From assembly GCF_042683665.1 (NCBI RefSeq), contig NZ_JBHUOO010000025.1: a stretch of DNA of 64,000 nt; one strand, given 5' to 3'. Both the position numbers and the translations under genes were made by a program. Positions within the stretch are counted from its first letter, which is position 1; each line of letters starts with the position of its first letter. Below the pieces are notes generated by a model. That model was not told where the DNA came from. It saw nothing but the letters and a program-made list of their open reading frames with translations, and ran no database searches. This document shows, piece by piece, positions 8,811 through 17,307 of the stretch. Source of the DNA: Leeuwenhoekiella polynyae. Its GTDB lineage: Bacteria; Bacteroidota; Bacteroidia; Flavobacteriales; Flavobacteriaceae.

Positions 8811-9758
8811 TTATGCTTCTGAAGATTGACCCTCACCAGAGTTGGCAATAGTTATAGTCTCTGATCTAAATTTGTTTTTACCAAAATCTAAAGTACGAAT
8901 TGGGAATGGAATATTTATATCATTAGCATCAAAGGTTTTCTTGATAGCTATGATAGCTTTATCTTGAGCGATGAGCATATCTCTTCGTTTAGAAACTGGG
9001 GCCCAAAATCGGGCAACGAAGTTTATAGAACTGTCCCCAAAACCTTCGTAATAAAATTCTATTTCCTCTTTACTCTGCTGTTCAAAAATACTGTTTAAGC
9101 TTTCTAAAGTAAGTTCTTTTACTTTTTCTAAATCACTTTCATAACCAACACCACAATTAATGAAAACGCGTGATCGAGTTGTTTGACTCCAGTTCTTAAA
9201 GGGAGAATCAACAATTTTAGAGTTAGGTACAATAACATAATTATTATCTGACTGTCTTAAAGTAACATTGCGTAAAGTAATATCCTCAACAACACCTGCA
9301 TAATCATTAGTCTCTACCCAGTCTCCTAATTGCAGCCGTGGCATAAAACTTAAAATAACTCCGCTAAAAGTATTATTTAGAGTTCCCTGTAAAGCCAGAC
9401 CAATTGCCAGACCTACAACACCGGCACCTGCCAATACCGAGGTTAGAACTTTATCTAAATCCATAATACCTAATGCAACAAAGAAACCAACCAATACAGT
9501 AATTGCAAAAGAAGTTTGACCCGCCATTACTTTAATGGAATCTTGTCCAACGCTGCGCATTAAAATATTGCGAACAAATCTGGATACATATTTAGCAATA
9601 AACCAAAAAATTACAAAAACTAAAACTGCAACAATAAAATTGGGTAGTTTTAAAATTAAACTCTCGCCCCAACCTTGAAGTTTGTCTATTAGTTTGTAAA
9701 GATCAAACCCTAAAAAGGTTAGGTCAGATTTTGATGCAGCTTCTTGTAATATTAGCAT
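8811..9758 (-). CDS. mscS: Small-conductance mechanosensitive channel, MscS family
   Basis: At 315 residues this is close to E. coli MscS (286). Three membrane spans occupy about 40-150. The pore-lining TM3 region is rich in Ala and Gly (VLAGAGVVGLAIGLALQGTL). It is followed by the conserved beta domain (GDWVETNDYAGVVEDITLRNVTLR, abridged family signature) and the alpha/beta C-terminal domain. It should open on membrane tension to release solutes during hypo-osmotic shock. A second, shorter MscS-family gene lies at 26958-27539. It is followed by the beta-propeller lipoprotein and preceded by dps on the same strand, 33 bp away. Confidence 0.92.
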   Translation of the reverse strand: MLILQEAASKSDLTFLGFDLYKLIDKLQGWGESLILKLPNFIVAVLVFVIFWFIAKYVSRFVRNILMRSVGQDSIKVMAGQTSFAITVLVGFFVALGIMDLDKVLTSVLAGAGVVGLAIGLALQGTLNNTFSGVILSFMPRLQLGDWVETNDYAGVVEDITLRNVTLRQSDNNYVIVPNSKIVDSPFKNWSQTTRSRVFINCGVGYESDLEKVKELTLESLNSIFEQQSKEEIEFYYEGFGDSSINFVARFWAPVSKRRDMLIAQDKAIIAIKKTFDANDINIPFPIRTLDFGKNKFRSETITIANSGEGQSSEA

Positions 9759-9791
9759 AGATAATAATATAGCTTAGTTATATTTTATAAT

Positions 9792-10283
9792 TTACGATTT
9801 TTTATGGTTTGAAGTTTTGGTCATTCTCCATGAGTCTAACATCCAACTTGTTTTTTCTAACTCTCTTATATAACCACCTAATAAGTCTATGGTACCTTCA
9901 TCACCACCTTCGTCTGCAGTTTTTACAGTAGATCGCATTTGCTTTAACAGTAAACTGTGGTCGTCTAAAAGTATTTTTACCATCTCAATATCTTTAATTT
10001 CACTTGGAGCTTCTTCAATATTAGATAATTTTAAATAATCTGTAAGATTACTTATTGGCTGATAGCGTAAGGTTAAGATTCGTTCGGCTACTTCATCAAT
10101 CTTAACTAATGTATCAGTATACATTTCTTCAAACTTTGCGTGAAGATCAAAAAAGTTTTCGCCAATTACATTCCAGTGAAAGTTTCTAAGTTTCTGATAA
10201 TATAAATGATAGTCGGCAAGAAGTATATTAAGATTTTCAACTGTAGCTTCTGTTTTTTCGGTATTTAAATTCAGGTAATTCAT
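9792..10283 (-). CDS. dps: Dps-family ferritin-like DNA-protection protein
   Basis: A 163-residue Dps/ferritin-like protein. The intersubunit ferroxidase ligands are present: H36 in NFHWNV, H48 in DLHAKFEE with E52, and D63/E67 in KIDEVAERI. Dps dodecamers oxidise and store iron with hydrogen peroxide and protect DNA in starvation and oxidative stress. The protein is cytoplasmic. A Bacteroidetes -7 box lies about 30 bp upstream of the start, consistent with its own promoter. The N-terminus lacks a Lys/Arg-rich tail, so DNA binding is uncertain. Confidence 0.93.
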   Translation of the reverse strand: MNYLNLNTEKTEATVENLNILLADYHLYYQKLRNFHWNVIGENFFDLHAKFEEMYTDTLVKIDEVAERILTLRYQPISNLTDYLKLSNIEEAPSEIKDIEMVKILLDDHSLLLKQMRSTVKTADEGGDEGTIDLLGGYIRELEKTSWMLDSWRMTKTSNHKKS

Positions 10284-10312
10284 ACACTTTGATAAAAATT
10301 ATTTATGTAGAT

Positions 10313-10320
10313 CAAATTTA
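10313..10320 (-). promoter_or_regulatory. -7 box of the dps promoter
   Basis: On the minus strand this reads TAAATTTG, an exact match to the Bacteroidetes TAnnTTTG element, 30 bases upstream of the dps start codon. I see no good -33 TTG at the expected distance, so the call rests on the -7 element and position. Confidence 0.5.
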
Positions 10321-10472
10321 CTATTGATTTTTCTTAGACACGAATTACTTAATCCGTTTAGTAAAAGTTTAACGTCAAAATCTAAAAGATGTTAAATAGT
10401 AAAATCAAGTTAAATAAAAGTTAAAGTTTTTCAATAAAAAAATAATATATTAGCAGTCTTGATCCCTACTTC

Positions 10473-11480
10473 ATGAGAAATACAAATTTTAAGCAGTTAA
10501 AAAGCAAGAATGTTTTTGTTACTGGGGGCTGTGGCTTTATAGGCTCGCATTTAATTAAGGCATTGCTAGAACTAGGTGCTAATGTTAAATGTTTAGATAA
10601 TTTATCTACAGGTAAATTCGAAAACATCAAAGAATTTTATAACAATTCGTCTTTTGAATTTATAGAAGGTGATATAAGAGATTTTGATACGTGTTCAAAA
10701 GTGATGCAAAATTTTGATTACGTAAGTCATCAGGCAGCTTTAGGATCTGTTCCAAGGAGTTTAAAGACCCCTTTAAATACACATAATGTTAATGTAACAG
10801 GATTTCTAAATGTTATTGAAGCAGCGAGATTGGCCAAAGTAAAACGGTTTGTTTTTGCGGCAAGTTCTTCAACTTACGGTGATAATGAAGCTTTACCAAA
10901 AATTGAAAGTGAAATTGGTAGACCACTATCACCTTATGCAGTAACAAAATTAATTAATGAGTTATACGCAGAAGTTTATAAACAATCTTTTGATTTTGAT
11001 AGTATAGGTTTACGTTATTTCAATGTTTTTGGGCCAAAACAAGACCCTAACGGTGCTTATGCTGCGGTAATCCCCAAATTTGTATCATCTTTACTACAAG
11101 GTAAATCTCCTGTAATTAATGGTGATGGTTCTTTTTCTAGAGATTATACTTATGTCGATAACGTTGTAGAAGCTAATTTATTAGCATTAACGACTTCAAA
11201 TAAGCGAGCTTTAAACGAAATCTATAATATTGCTTTTGGAGAGCGTACCACATTAATTGAATTAGTAAATTTGCTCAAAGAACGATTACTTAATTACGAC
11301 AGTTCGTTAGCTAAAATTAAACCTGAATTTGGGCCGGAGCGTCCAGGTGATGTGCCGCATTCTTTGGCTTCTATACAAAAAGCTATAAATCTATTAGGGT
11401 ATAATCCACACTGTGATATATCTGAAGGTTTAACTAAAGCTATTGACTGGTATTATGAGAATTTGAAAATAGAAACTTAA
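10473..11480 (+). CDS. NAD-dependent nucleotide-sugar 4-epimerase, WbpP/TviC-like (UDP-GlcNAc/GalNAc)
   Basis: Extended short-chain dehydrogenase of 335 residues. It has the N-terminal NAD motif TGGCGFIGSH (17-26), the Ser/Thr region SSSTYG and the catalytic YAVTK near 155-159. FNVFGPKQDPNGAYAAVIPK is the signature seen in WbpP/TviC-type UDP-N-acetylglucosamine 4-epimerases, which form UDP-GalNAc or act on the uronic acid. It starts an operon with the dehydrogenase, whose ATG overlaps its stop codon. The product feeds surface polysaccharide synthesis. Exact substrate preference is inferred from family resemblance. Confidence 0.85.
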   Translation: MRNTNFKQLKSKNVFVTGGCGFIGSHLIKALLELGANVKCLDNLSTGKFENIKEFYNNSSFEFIEGDIRDFDTCSKVMQNFDYVSHQAALGSVPRSLKTPLNTHNVNVTGFLNVIEAARLAKVKRFVFAASSSTYGDNEALPKIESEIGRPLSPYAVTKLINELYAEVYKQSFDFDSIGLRYFNVFGPKQDPNGAYAAVIPKFVSSLLQGKSPVINGDGSFSRDYTYVDNVVEANLLALTTSNKRALNEIYNIAFGERTTLIELVNLLKERLLNYDSSLAKIKPEFGPERPGDVPHSLASIQKAINLLGYNPHCDISEGLTKAIDWYYENLKIET

Positions 11481-12751
11481 TGAAGATTGGAATTATTGGG
11501 CTGGGTTATGTGGGCTTACCGCTAGCAAGCTTGTTTGCAACAAAATATGCTACTACCGGCTTTGATATCAATTCAAATAGAATTCAACAGTTAAATACAG
11601 GCTTTGATAAAACAGGCGAACTTGAAACAACCACCTTAAATGCTGTTTTAAAAAAAGAGCAATCTACAGCGTATGGACTGTTCTGTACGGCTGAGTCAGA
11701 TCATTTAGCAGAATCCAACGTCTACATTATAACGGTTCCTACACCAATCGATCAGAATAATAATCCTGATTTATCACCTTTGATAAGTGCAAGTGAATTA
11801 GTTAGCAAGTATCTTAAAAAAGGCGATATTGTGATTTATGAGTCTACTGTTTATCCTGGTGTTACAGAAGAGATTTGTATTCCTATTCTAGAGAAAGAAA
11901 CAGGCTTAGTTTACAATAAAGACTTTTATGCAGGTTACTCACCAGAACGTATCAATCCTGGTGACAAAATCCATACGGTAGATAAAATTAGAAAAGTGAC
12001 TTCAGGTTCTACACCCGAAATTGCAACTCAAATTGATGAATTATACGCTTCCGTTATAACCGCCGGAACCTACAAGGCTACTTCTATTAAAGTTGCCGAA
12101 GCTGCAAAAGTGATTGAAAATTCGCAGCGCGATATAAACATTGCTTTTGTAAATGAGCTCGCCAAAATCTTTAATCTTCTCGATATTGATACTAATGCGG
12201 TTTTAGAAGCTGCCGGTACAAAATGGAATTTCCTTCCGTTTAAACCCGGTTTAGTAGGTGGGCATTGCATAGGTGTAGATCCATATTACTTGGCTCAAAA
12301 AGCAAAACAAGTAGGTTATCATCCCGAAATTATTTTAGCCGGAAGAAAATTGAATGACAGTATGGGGCCTTATGTAGCATCCCAGGTCGTTAAACTGATG
12401 GCACAGAGAGATATCAAACTTAAGAACAGCCGAATTTTGGTTATGGGAATTACTTTTAAGGAGAATTGCCCAGATGTTCGCAATACACGAGTTATAGATA
12501 TTATAACTGATTTAAAAGAATACGGAGCTGAAGTTTCAGTTTATGATCCTCTTGCAGATCCTGAGGTAGTTAAAAAGGAATATGGTTTTGAATTATTAGA
12601 TAGTATTGAGTCTAAAAAGTTTGAGGCTGTCGTTTTAGCCGTGGCACACGCTCCATTTGAGCAAATAGATTTTGAATTGCTAAAGGCGGAAAATGCTATT
12701 GTCTATGATGTAAAAGGATTTTTTAAAAACGGGGTTGATGGCAGACTCTAA
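11480..12751 (+). CDS. UDP-N-acetyl-hexosamine 6-dehydrogenase (WbpO/TviB-like nucleotide sugar dehydrogenase)
   Basis: Residues 1-190 are the NAD-binding domain, with GLGYVGLPLA at 7-16. The central region carries YSPERINPGD. The catalytic cysteine is C263 in GGHCIGVDPYY, followed by the C-terminal UDP-binding domain (GITFKENCPDVRNTR). The length of 423 residues fits the family. It should oxidise the C6 of UDP-GalNAc or UDP-GlcNAc to the uronic acid, using NAD twice. Its ATG overlaps the epimerase stop (TAATG), and its 3' end overlaps the following 2-epimerase gene by 17 bases: a tight translationally coupled trio. Confidence 0.88.
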   Translation: MKIGIIGLGYVGLPLASLFATKYATTGFDINSNRIQQLNTGFDKTGELETTTLNAVLKKEQSTAYGLFCTAESDHLAESNVYIITVPTPIDQNNNPDLSPLISASELVSKYLKKGDIVIYESTVYPGVTEEICIPILEKETGLVYNKDFYAGYSPERINPGDKIHTVDKIRKVTSGSTPEIATQIDELYASVITAGTYKATSIKVAEAAKVIENSQRDINIAFVNELAKIFNLLDIDTNAVLEAAGTKWNFLPFKPGLVGGHCIGVDPYYLAQKAKQVGYHPEIILAGRKLNDSMGPYVASQVVKLMAQRDIKLKNSRILVMGITFKENCPDVRNTRVIDIITDLKEYGAEVSVYDPLADPEVVKKEYGFELLDSIESKKFEAVVLAVAHAPFEQIDFELLKAENAIVYDVKGFFKNGVDGRL

Positions 12752-13862
12752 AAAAAAGACCGTACTTTTCGTATTTGGTACACGTCCTGAGGCTATAAAG
12801 CTGGCTCCTGTTATTAAGTATTTTAAAAAGGACTCTTATTTTGACACACGCGTTTGTATAACAGCTCAGCATCGAGAAATGCTGGATCAGGTTTTAGATT
12901 TTTTTGAGATTGAAGCAGATTACGATCTGGATTTGATGAAGAAGAATCAGGACTTATTTTCACTTACTGCTAGAGCTTTAGAAGCATTAAAAGAGCCTTT
13001 GAGTAGGTATAAGCCAGAGCTTGTTTTTGTACATGGAGATACCACGACTAGTATGGTAGCTAGTTTGGCAGCCTTTTATGCTGGTGCGAGAGTAGGACAT
13101 ATAGAAGCAGGTTTGCGCACTTTCAATAAGCAATCTCCATTTCCTGAAGAAATTAATCGACAGCTAACGACGCGTATTGCAGATTTTCATTTTGCACCTA
13201 CTAAAAAATCTAAAGCCAATCTTTTAGCGGAAAATATCCAAGAATCTCAGATATTCATAACTGGAAATACAGTTATTGATGCCTTAGAAGAAACAGTAAT
13301 AAAGGTTTCTCAGCAAACACCGCATTTCGCTGAAAAAATTCCATTCAGTTCAAAAAAAATTATATTGATCACGGGGCACCGTCGAGAAAATTTTGGTGCA
13401 GGAATGCAACGTATCTGTGAGGTTTTTAAGGAAATTGCCGAAATGCGTCAGGATGTGCATTTGGTTTATCCTGTGCACTTAAATCCTAATGTAAAAAATA
13501 CCGTTCACGAGATATTGGGCAATATTGCCAATGTTTCACTTATTGAACCACTGAATTACCCAGATTTTATCTGGATTATGCACGCTTCTTATTTTGTCAT
13601 TACCGATAGTGGTGGCGTTCAGGAGGAAGCTCCGGGACTGGGCAAGCCAGTTTTAGTAACGAGAGATACTACAGAGCGTCCCGAAGCGGTAACCGCAGGG
13701 ACGGTAAAATTAGCTGGTACAAATTCGATAAAGCTAAAATCAGCAATTTTAGAACTTTTAGATCAGCCCGAGGCTTATAAAGCAATGAGCAAGGCTCATA
13801 ATCCATACGGTGATGGTAAAGCTTCTGCACGAATTCTTGACATAGTAAAAAAGAAGTTATAG
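12735..13862 (+). CDS. wecB: UDP-N-acetylglucosamine 2-epimerase (non-hydrolysing), WecB-like
   Basis: A 375-residue protein with a GT-B fold. Family motifs: GTRPEAIKLAPVI near the N-terminus, VHGDTTTSMV, GHIEAGLRT, ITGHRRENFG and SGGVQEEAPGLGKPVL. It interconverts UDP-GlcNAc and UDP-ManNAc. Two ATGs lie in tandem at 12735 and 12738; either may be used. It is the third gene of the nucleotide-sugar operon. ManNAc or ManNAcA residues would go to capsule, O-antigen or a similar glycan, but no flippase or polymerase gene is in the window. Confidence 0.9.
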   Translation: MMADSKKKTVLFVFGTRPEAIKLAPVIKYFKKDSYFDTRVCITAQHREMLDQVLDFFEIEADYDLDLMKKNQDLFSLTARALEALKEPLSRYKPELVFVHGDTTTSMVASLAAFYAGARVGHIEAGLRTFNKQSPFPEEINRQLTTRIADFHFAPTKKSKANLLAENIQESQIFITGNTVIDALEETVIKVSQQTPHFAEKIPFSSKKIILITGHRRENFGAGMQRICEVFKEIAEMRQDVHLVYPVHLNPNVKNTVHEILGNIANVSLIEPLNYPDFIWIMHASYFVITDSGGVQEEAPGLGKPVLVTRDTTERPEAVTAGTVKLAGTNSIKLKSAILELLDQPEAYKAMSKAHNPYGDGKASARILDIVKKKL

Positions 13863-13994
13863 TCTTCACTATTTACTTAGAATACTTCAGTAGGATTAAG
13901 TTTTAACAAGTTTTCTTAAGCTTTTTATTCGGTTTAAAATCTTTGTTACCTTTACGCGACAAGCGGATTTGAAACGCTATTCTTTTATTTTTCT

Positions 13995-14612
13995 ATGGAA
14001 TTTTCATCAAAACTTTTAGAGCAGGCAGTTTACGAGATGTCTCAATTGCCGGGAATAGGTAAGCGTACGGCCTTGCGGCTGGTGTTGCATTTACTAAGGC
14101 AATCAGAGAGTCAGACTGAGCATCTTACACAAGCACTTACTAAATTACGTACCGATATCAAGTTTTGTAAAAATTGCCATAATATTTCTGATGTAGAGCT
14201 TTGTGAAATTTGTTCAAACCCTAATCGAGATGCTTCGGTGGTTTGTGTGGTAGAAGATGTGCGTGATGTGATGGCAATAGAAAACACGAGTCAGTATCGC
14301 GGACAATACCACGTATTGGGCGGAAAAATATCTCCTCTAGACGGGATTGGCCCTCAGGATTTAACAATTCATTCTTTAGTAGAAAAAGTAAAAGCAGGTG
14401 AGATAGAAGAAATAATTTTTGCACTAAGCTCAACTATGGAAGGCGATACCACAAATTTTTATATCTATAGGCAATTGGAAGAATACAGGATAAAAACCTC
14501 TACAATTGCTCGCGGGATTGCAGTAGGTGATGAGCTAGAATATGCAGATGAGGTGACTTTAGGACGCAGTATTCTTAACAGGATTCCTTTTGAAAATTCG
14601 TTAAAGAATTAG
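13995..14612 (+). CDS. recR: Recombination protein RecR
   Basis: The 205-residue length is standard. The order is a helix-hairpin-helix (LPGIGKRTALRLVLHLL, residues 15-31), a four-cysteine zinc finger (CKNC...CEIC near 57-72) and a Toprim domain beginning VCVVEDVRDVMAIE. RecR works with RecO (and RecF) to load RecA on gapped DNA. It has its own 132-bp upstream gap, with a TTACCTTTAC element resembling a weak -7 box. The glycosyltransferase follows three bases downstream, so the two are probably co-transcribed. Confidence 0.96.
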   Translation: MEFSSKLLEQAVYEMSQLPGIGKRTALRLVLHLLRQSESQTEHLTQALTKLRTDIKFCKNCHNISDVELCEICSNPNRDASVVCVVEDVRDVMAIENTSQYRGQYHVLGGKISPLDGIGPQDLTIHSLVEKVKAGEIEEIIFALSSTMEGDTTNFYIYRQLEEYRIKTSTIARGIAVGDELEYADEVTLGRSILNRIPFENSLKN

Positions 14613-14615
14613 CCT

Positions 14616-15734
14616 GTGAAGCTATCGGTATTAATTCTCAACTATAAAACTCCTTATTTTCTACACCTTTGTTTAGAGAGCGTTCAACGCGCAACAGCTA
14701 AGCTAGAGTCAGAAATGATAGTAATTGATAACAATTCTGAGGACGAAAGTGTAAACCTCATTAAGACCCATTTTCCTGAAGTTCTTTTAATAGAGAACAA
14801 AAAGAATTTGGGATTTTCAAAGGCAAATAACCTAGGTGTAAAACAAGCAAAAGGTGAGTTTATTTGTATACTAAATCCAGATGTCGTACTACCAGAAAAT
14901 TGTTTTGAAATTCTCTTAGACTTCTCAAGCGATAAAAAAGATTTAGGAGCAGTAGGAATACGACTTAATGACGGCACAGGTGCCTATTTGCCTGAGAGTA
15001 AAAGAAATATTCCAAATATTGAAGTTGCTTTTCAGAAATTAACGGGTGACACGTCTAAATATTACGCGAATCAGTTAGCTCAAGATGAGATTGGGGAAGT
15101 TCCGGTTTTAGTGGGGGCATTTTTATTTATTAGAAAGGGTGTATTCAATGATGTTGATGGCTTTGATGAAGATTATTTTATGTATGGAGAAGACATAGAC
15201 CTGAGCTATAAATTGATTCAAAACGGTTATAAGAATTATTATTTTGGTCAGTTAACTGCGTTGCATTTTAAGGGAGAGAGCACGATTAAAAATAGAAAAT
15301 ACCACAGAAGATTTTACAAAGCTATGCAGACCTTTCAGAAAAAGCATTTTTCAAAAGGTAGGTTTGTAAATGGTATTCTTATTTTGGTTTTAAAATTGAT
15401 TGCCGAAACTAAGTCGAATAAACGCGACAAACCAGAAAACAGAGCTGCAGATAAAACTATTTTTTGGGTGTCAAAGCAATCAGACATACCCAAAACTTTC
15501 CATCTGAAAAATTATCAATCTTTGAAAGTGATAGCCTTTACTGAGATATCGCAATTGCAGAAAACTTCTGCAACCGTGATTTTTGACCTTCAAGATCTTG
15601 AAGTTGGTGAGGTTTTAAGAGCCATGCAGTTGTTAAAAAACAGTAAAAATAGGTTTCGCATACGACCCCCAAATTGTAATTTTAGCGTGGGAAGCGATAC
15701 TTCTACAAGTCAGGGAGAACTCATAAAATGGTAG
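14616..15734 (+). CDS. Family 2 glycosyltransferase (rhamnosyltransferase-like) with C-terminal extension
   Basis: Starts at GTG 14616, three bases after recR. The GT-A fold is clear: LSVLILNYKTP at the N-terminus, the first Asp motif VIDNNSEDES, NLGFSKANNLGV, and the DxD-like LNPDVVLP. FDEDYFMYGEDIDLSYK (about 186-202) is typical of the GT2 group that transfers rhamnose or other sugars onto polysaccharide. After residue 280 there is a 90-residue tail of a type often seen in Flavobacteriia, whose role I do not know. No membrane span is evident. It probably acts at the cytoplasmic membrane face in surface glycan assembly. Confidence 0.85.
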   Translation: MKLSVLILNYKTPYFLHLCLESVQRATAKLESEMIVIDNNSEDESVNLIKTHFPEVLLIENKKNLGFSKANNLGVKQAKGEFICILNPDVVLPENCFEILLDFSSDKKDLGAVGIRLNDGTGAYLPESKRNIPNIEVAFQKLTGDTSKYYANQLAQDEIGEVPVLVGAFLFIRKGVFNDVDGFDEDYFMYGEDIDLSYKLIQNGYKNYYFGQLTALHFKGESTIKNRKYHRRFYKAMQTFQKKHFSKGRFVNGILILVLKLIAETKSNKRDKPENRAADKTIFWVSKQSDIPKTFHLKNYQSLKVIAFTEISQLQKTSATVIFDLQDLEVGEVLRAMQLLKNSKNRFRIRPPNCNFSVGSDTSTSQGELIKW

Positions 15735-15817
15735 TTCTTTAGTAATATAAAGCGGAATACGTTTATTTTTATTAATTTCGCAAAAATATAAAGTCAACTA
15801 ATAATTATTTTGATAAT

Positions 15818-17155
15818 ATGGCAAAATTTGAACTAAAATTACCGAAAATGGGAGAAAGCGTCGCTGAAGCTACAGTGACAAACTGGCTCAAAGAGGTAGG
15901 GGACACCATAGAAATGGACGAACCGGTTGTTGAGATTGCCACTGATAAAGTTGATAGTGAAGTTCCTAGCGAAGTAGAAGGTGTACTCATCGAGAAGTTA
16001 TTTGAAGCTGACGATGTGGTTCAGGTGGGGCAAACTATCGCTATTATCGAGATTGAAGGAGATTCTTCTGATGATCAAACAGATTCTGCAATTGAAGAAG
16101 AATGTGTAACTACTGAAGAAGCTGAAGAAAAACACACTGAAACAAGTGCAGACGAAGCAGCACAATTGGTAAATGCAGCAAAAGAAACTGTAGGAGCATC
16201 GGCAATAAGCAACGACGGAGATCGATTTTATTCTCCTTTAGTTAAAAATATTGCGCAACAAGAAGGTATAGAACAGGAAGAATTAGATAAAATTTCGGGT
16301 ACTGGTCTTGAAGGGCGTGTTACGAAAGACGATATTCTAAAATATGTTGAAACACGTAAATCTGGTAAAGCTCCGGTTACAAAACCAAAATCAGAACCCA
16401 CTAAAGCAGCTCCAAAAGAAGCGCCAACTCCAGTTAGTGTAAGTGGAGAAGACGAGATTATTGAAATGAGCCGTATGGGCAAAATGATTTCAAAACATAT
16501 GATAGCTTCTGTACAGACCTCTGCGCACGTGCAGTCGTTCATAGAAGTTGATGTTACTGCAATCTGGAAATGGAGAGAGCGTATTAAGAATGATTTTCAG
16601 AAGCGGGAAGGCGAGAAGCTTACATTTACTCCAATTTTTATGGAAGCTGTGGCAAAAACCATACGTGATTTTCCTATGATCAATATCTCGGTTGATGGGG
16701 ATAAGATAATTAAACGTAAAAATATAAACTTGGGTATGGCAGCTGCATTATCTGACGGAAATCTAATTGTTCCGGTTATTAAAAATGCAGATCAGCTTAA
16801 TCTGGTAGGTATGGCAAAAGCCGTTAATGATTTAGCTTCTAGAGCCAGACAGGGTAAATTAAAACCAGATGATACACAAGGCGGAACGTATACGGTGACA
16901 AATGTGGGTACTTTTGGCAGCGTGATGGGAACACCCATAATCAATCAGCCACAAGTGGGGATTTTAGCATTAGGAGCTATACGTAAAGTTCCTGCTGTAA
17001 TTGAAACTCCAGATGGTGACTTTATAGGAATTCGTCATAAAATGTTCTTGTCGCATTCATACGATCATCGTGTCGTAAATGGTGCGCTTGGTGGGCAATT
17101 TGTTCAACGCGTTGCTCAGTATCTTGAAGCTTGGGACGTTGACAGACAAGTATAA
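15818..17155 (+). CDS. 2-oxoacid dehydrogenase E2 component (dihydrolipoyl acyltransferase)
   Basis: Order: one lipoyl domain (1-77, with K44 in the lipoylation motif EIATDKVDSE), an acidic Glu/Thr-rich linker, an E3/E1-binding peripheral domain (YSPLVKNIAQQEG to VTKDDIL, about 138-176), a Pro/Ala linker and the catalytic acyltransferase core. The active site near the C-terminus reads DHRVVNGALGG: the catalytic His is present, but the usual Asp of HRxxDG is Asn. Whether it serves the branched-chain or 2-oxoglutarate complex cannot be told; E1 and E3 are not adjacent. It is monocistronic with a clear terminator downstream. Confidence 0.9.
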   Translation: MAKFELKLPKMGESVAEATVTNWLKEVGDTIEMDEPVVEIATDKVDSEVPSEVEGVLIEKLFEADDVVQVGQTIAIIEIEGDSSDDQTDSAIEEECVTTEEAEEKHTETSADEAAQLVNAAKETVGASAISNDGDRFYSPLVKNIAQQEGIEQEELDKISGTGLEGRVTKDDILKYVETRKSGKAPVTKPKSEPTKAAPKEAPTPVSVSGEDEIIEMSRMGKMISKHMIASVQTSAHVQSFIEVDVTAIWKWRERIKNDFQKREGEKLTFTPIFMEAVAKTIRDFPMINISVDGDKIIKRKNINLGMAAALSDGNLIVPVIKNADQLNLVGMAKAVNDLASRARQGKLKPDDTQGGTYTVTNVGTFGSVMGTPIINQPQVGILALGAIRKVPAVIETPDGDFIGIRHKMFLSHSYDHRVVNGALGGQFVQRVAQYLEAWDVDRQV

Positions 17156-17177
17156 ATTTCAGCAAATACATCAGATG

Positions 17178-17206
17178 AACCTCCCTAATACAGGGAGGTT
17201 TTTTGT
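17178..17206 (+). terminator. Intrinsic terminator after the E2 gene
   Basis: A perfect 9-bp stem (17178-17186 with 17192-17200) and a 5-base loop are followed by a T tract, 22 bases after the E2 stop codon. Confidence 0.9.
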
Positions 17207-17282
17207 TGGATTAATTTTTAAAATCTTTTTTAAGTAGATGTGATAGATTTTTAAAAAGTTAGAGTATTGCTTAAGGTAATTG

Positions 17283-17290
17283 TACTTTTG
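17283..17290 (+). promoter_or_regulatory. -7 box of the exonuclease-FAH-Hpt-cinA operon
   Basis: TACTTTTG matches TAnnTTTG. Its last base coincides with an apparent GTG start codon at 17290, so transcription would begin downstream of that codon. This supports the ATG at 17308 as the real start of the next gene. Confidence 0.55.
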
Positions 17291-17307
17291 TGAAAATTGA
17301 ACAATCT

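Noticed and set aside
8807..8848. Longer start for the beta-propeller lipoprotein
   Set aside because: The extra 14 residues overlap mscS and precede the lipoprotein signal, which must be N-terminal.
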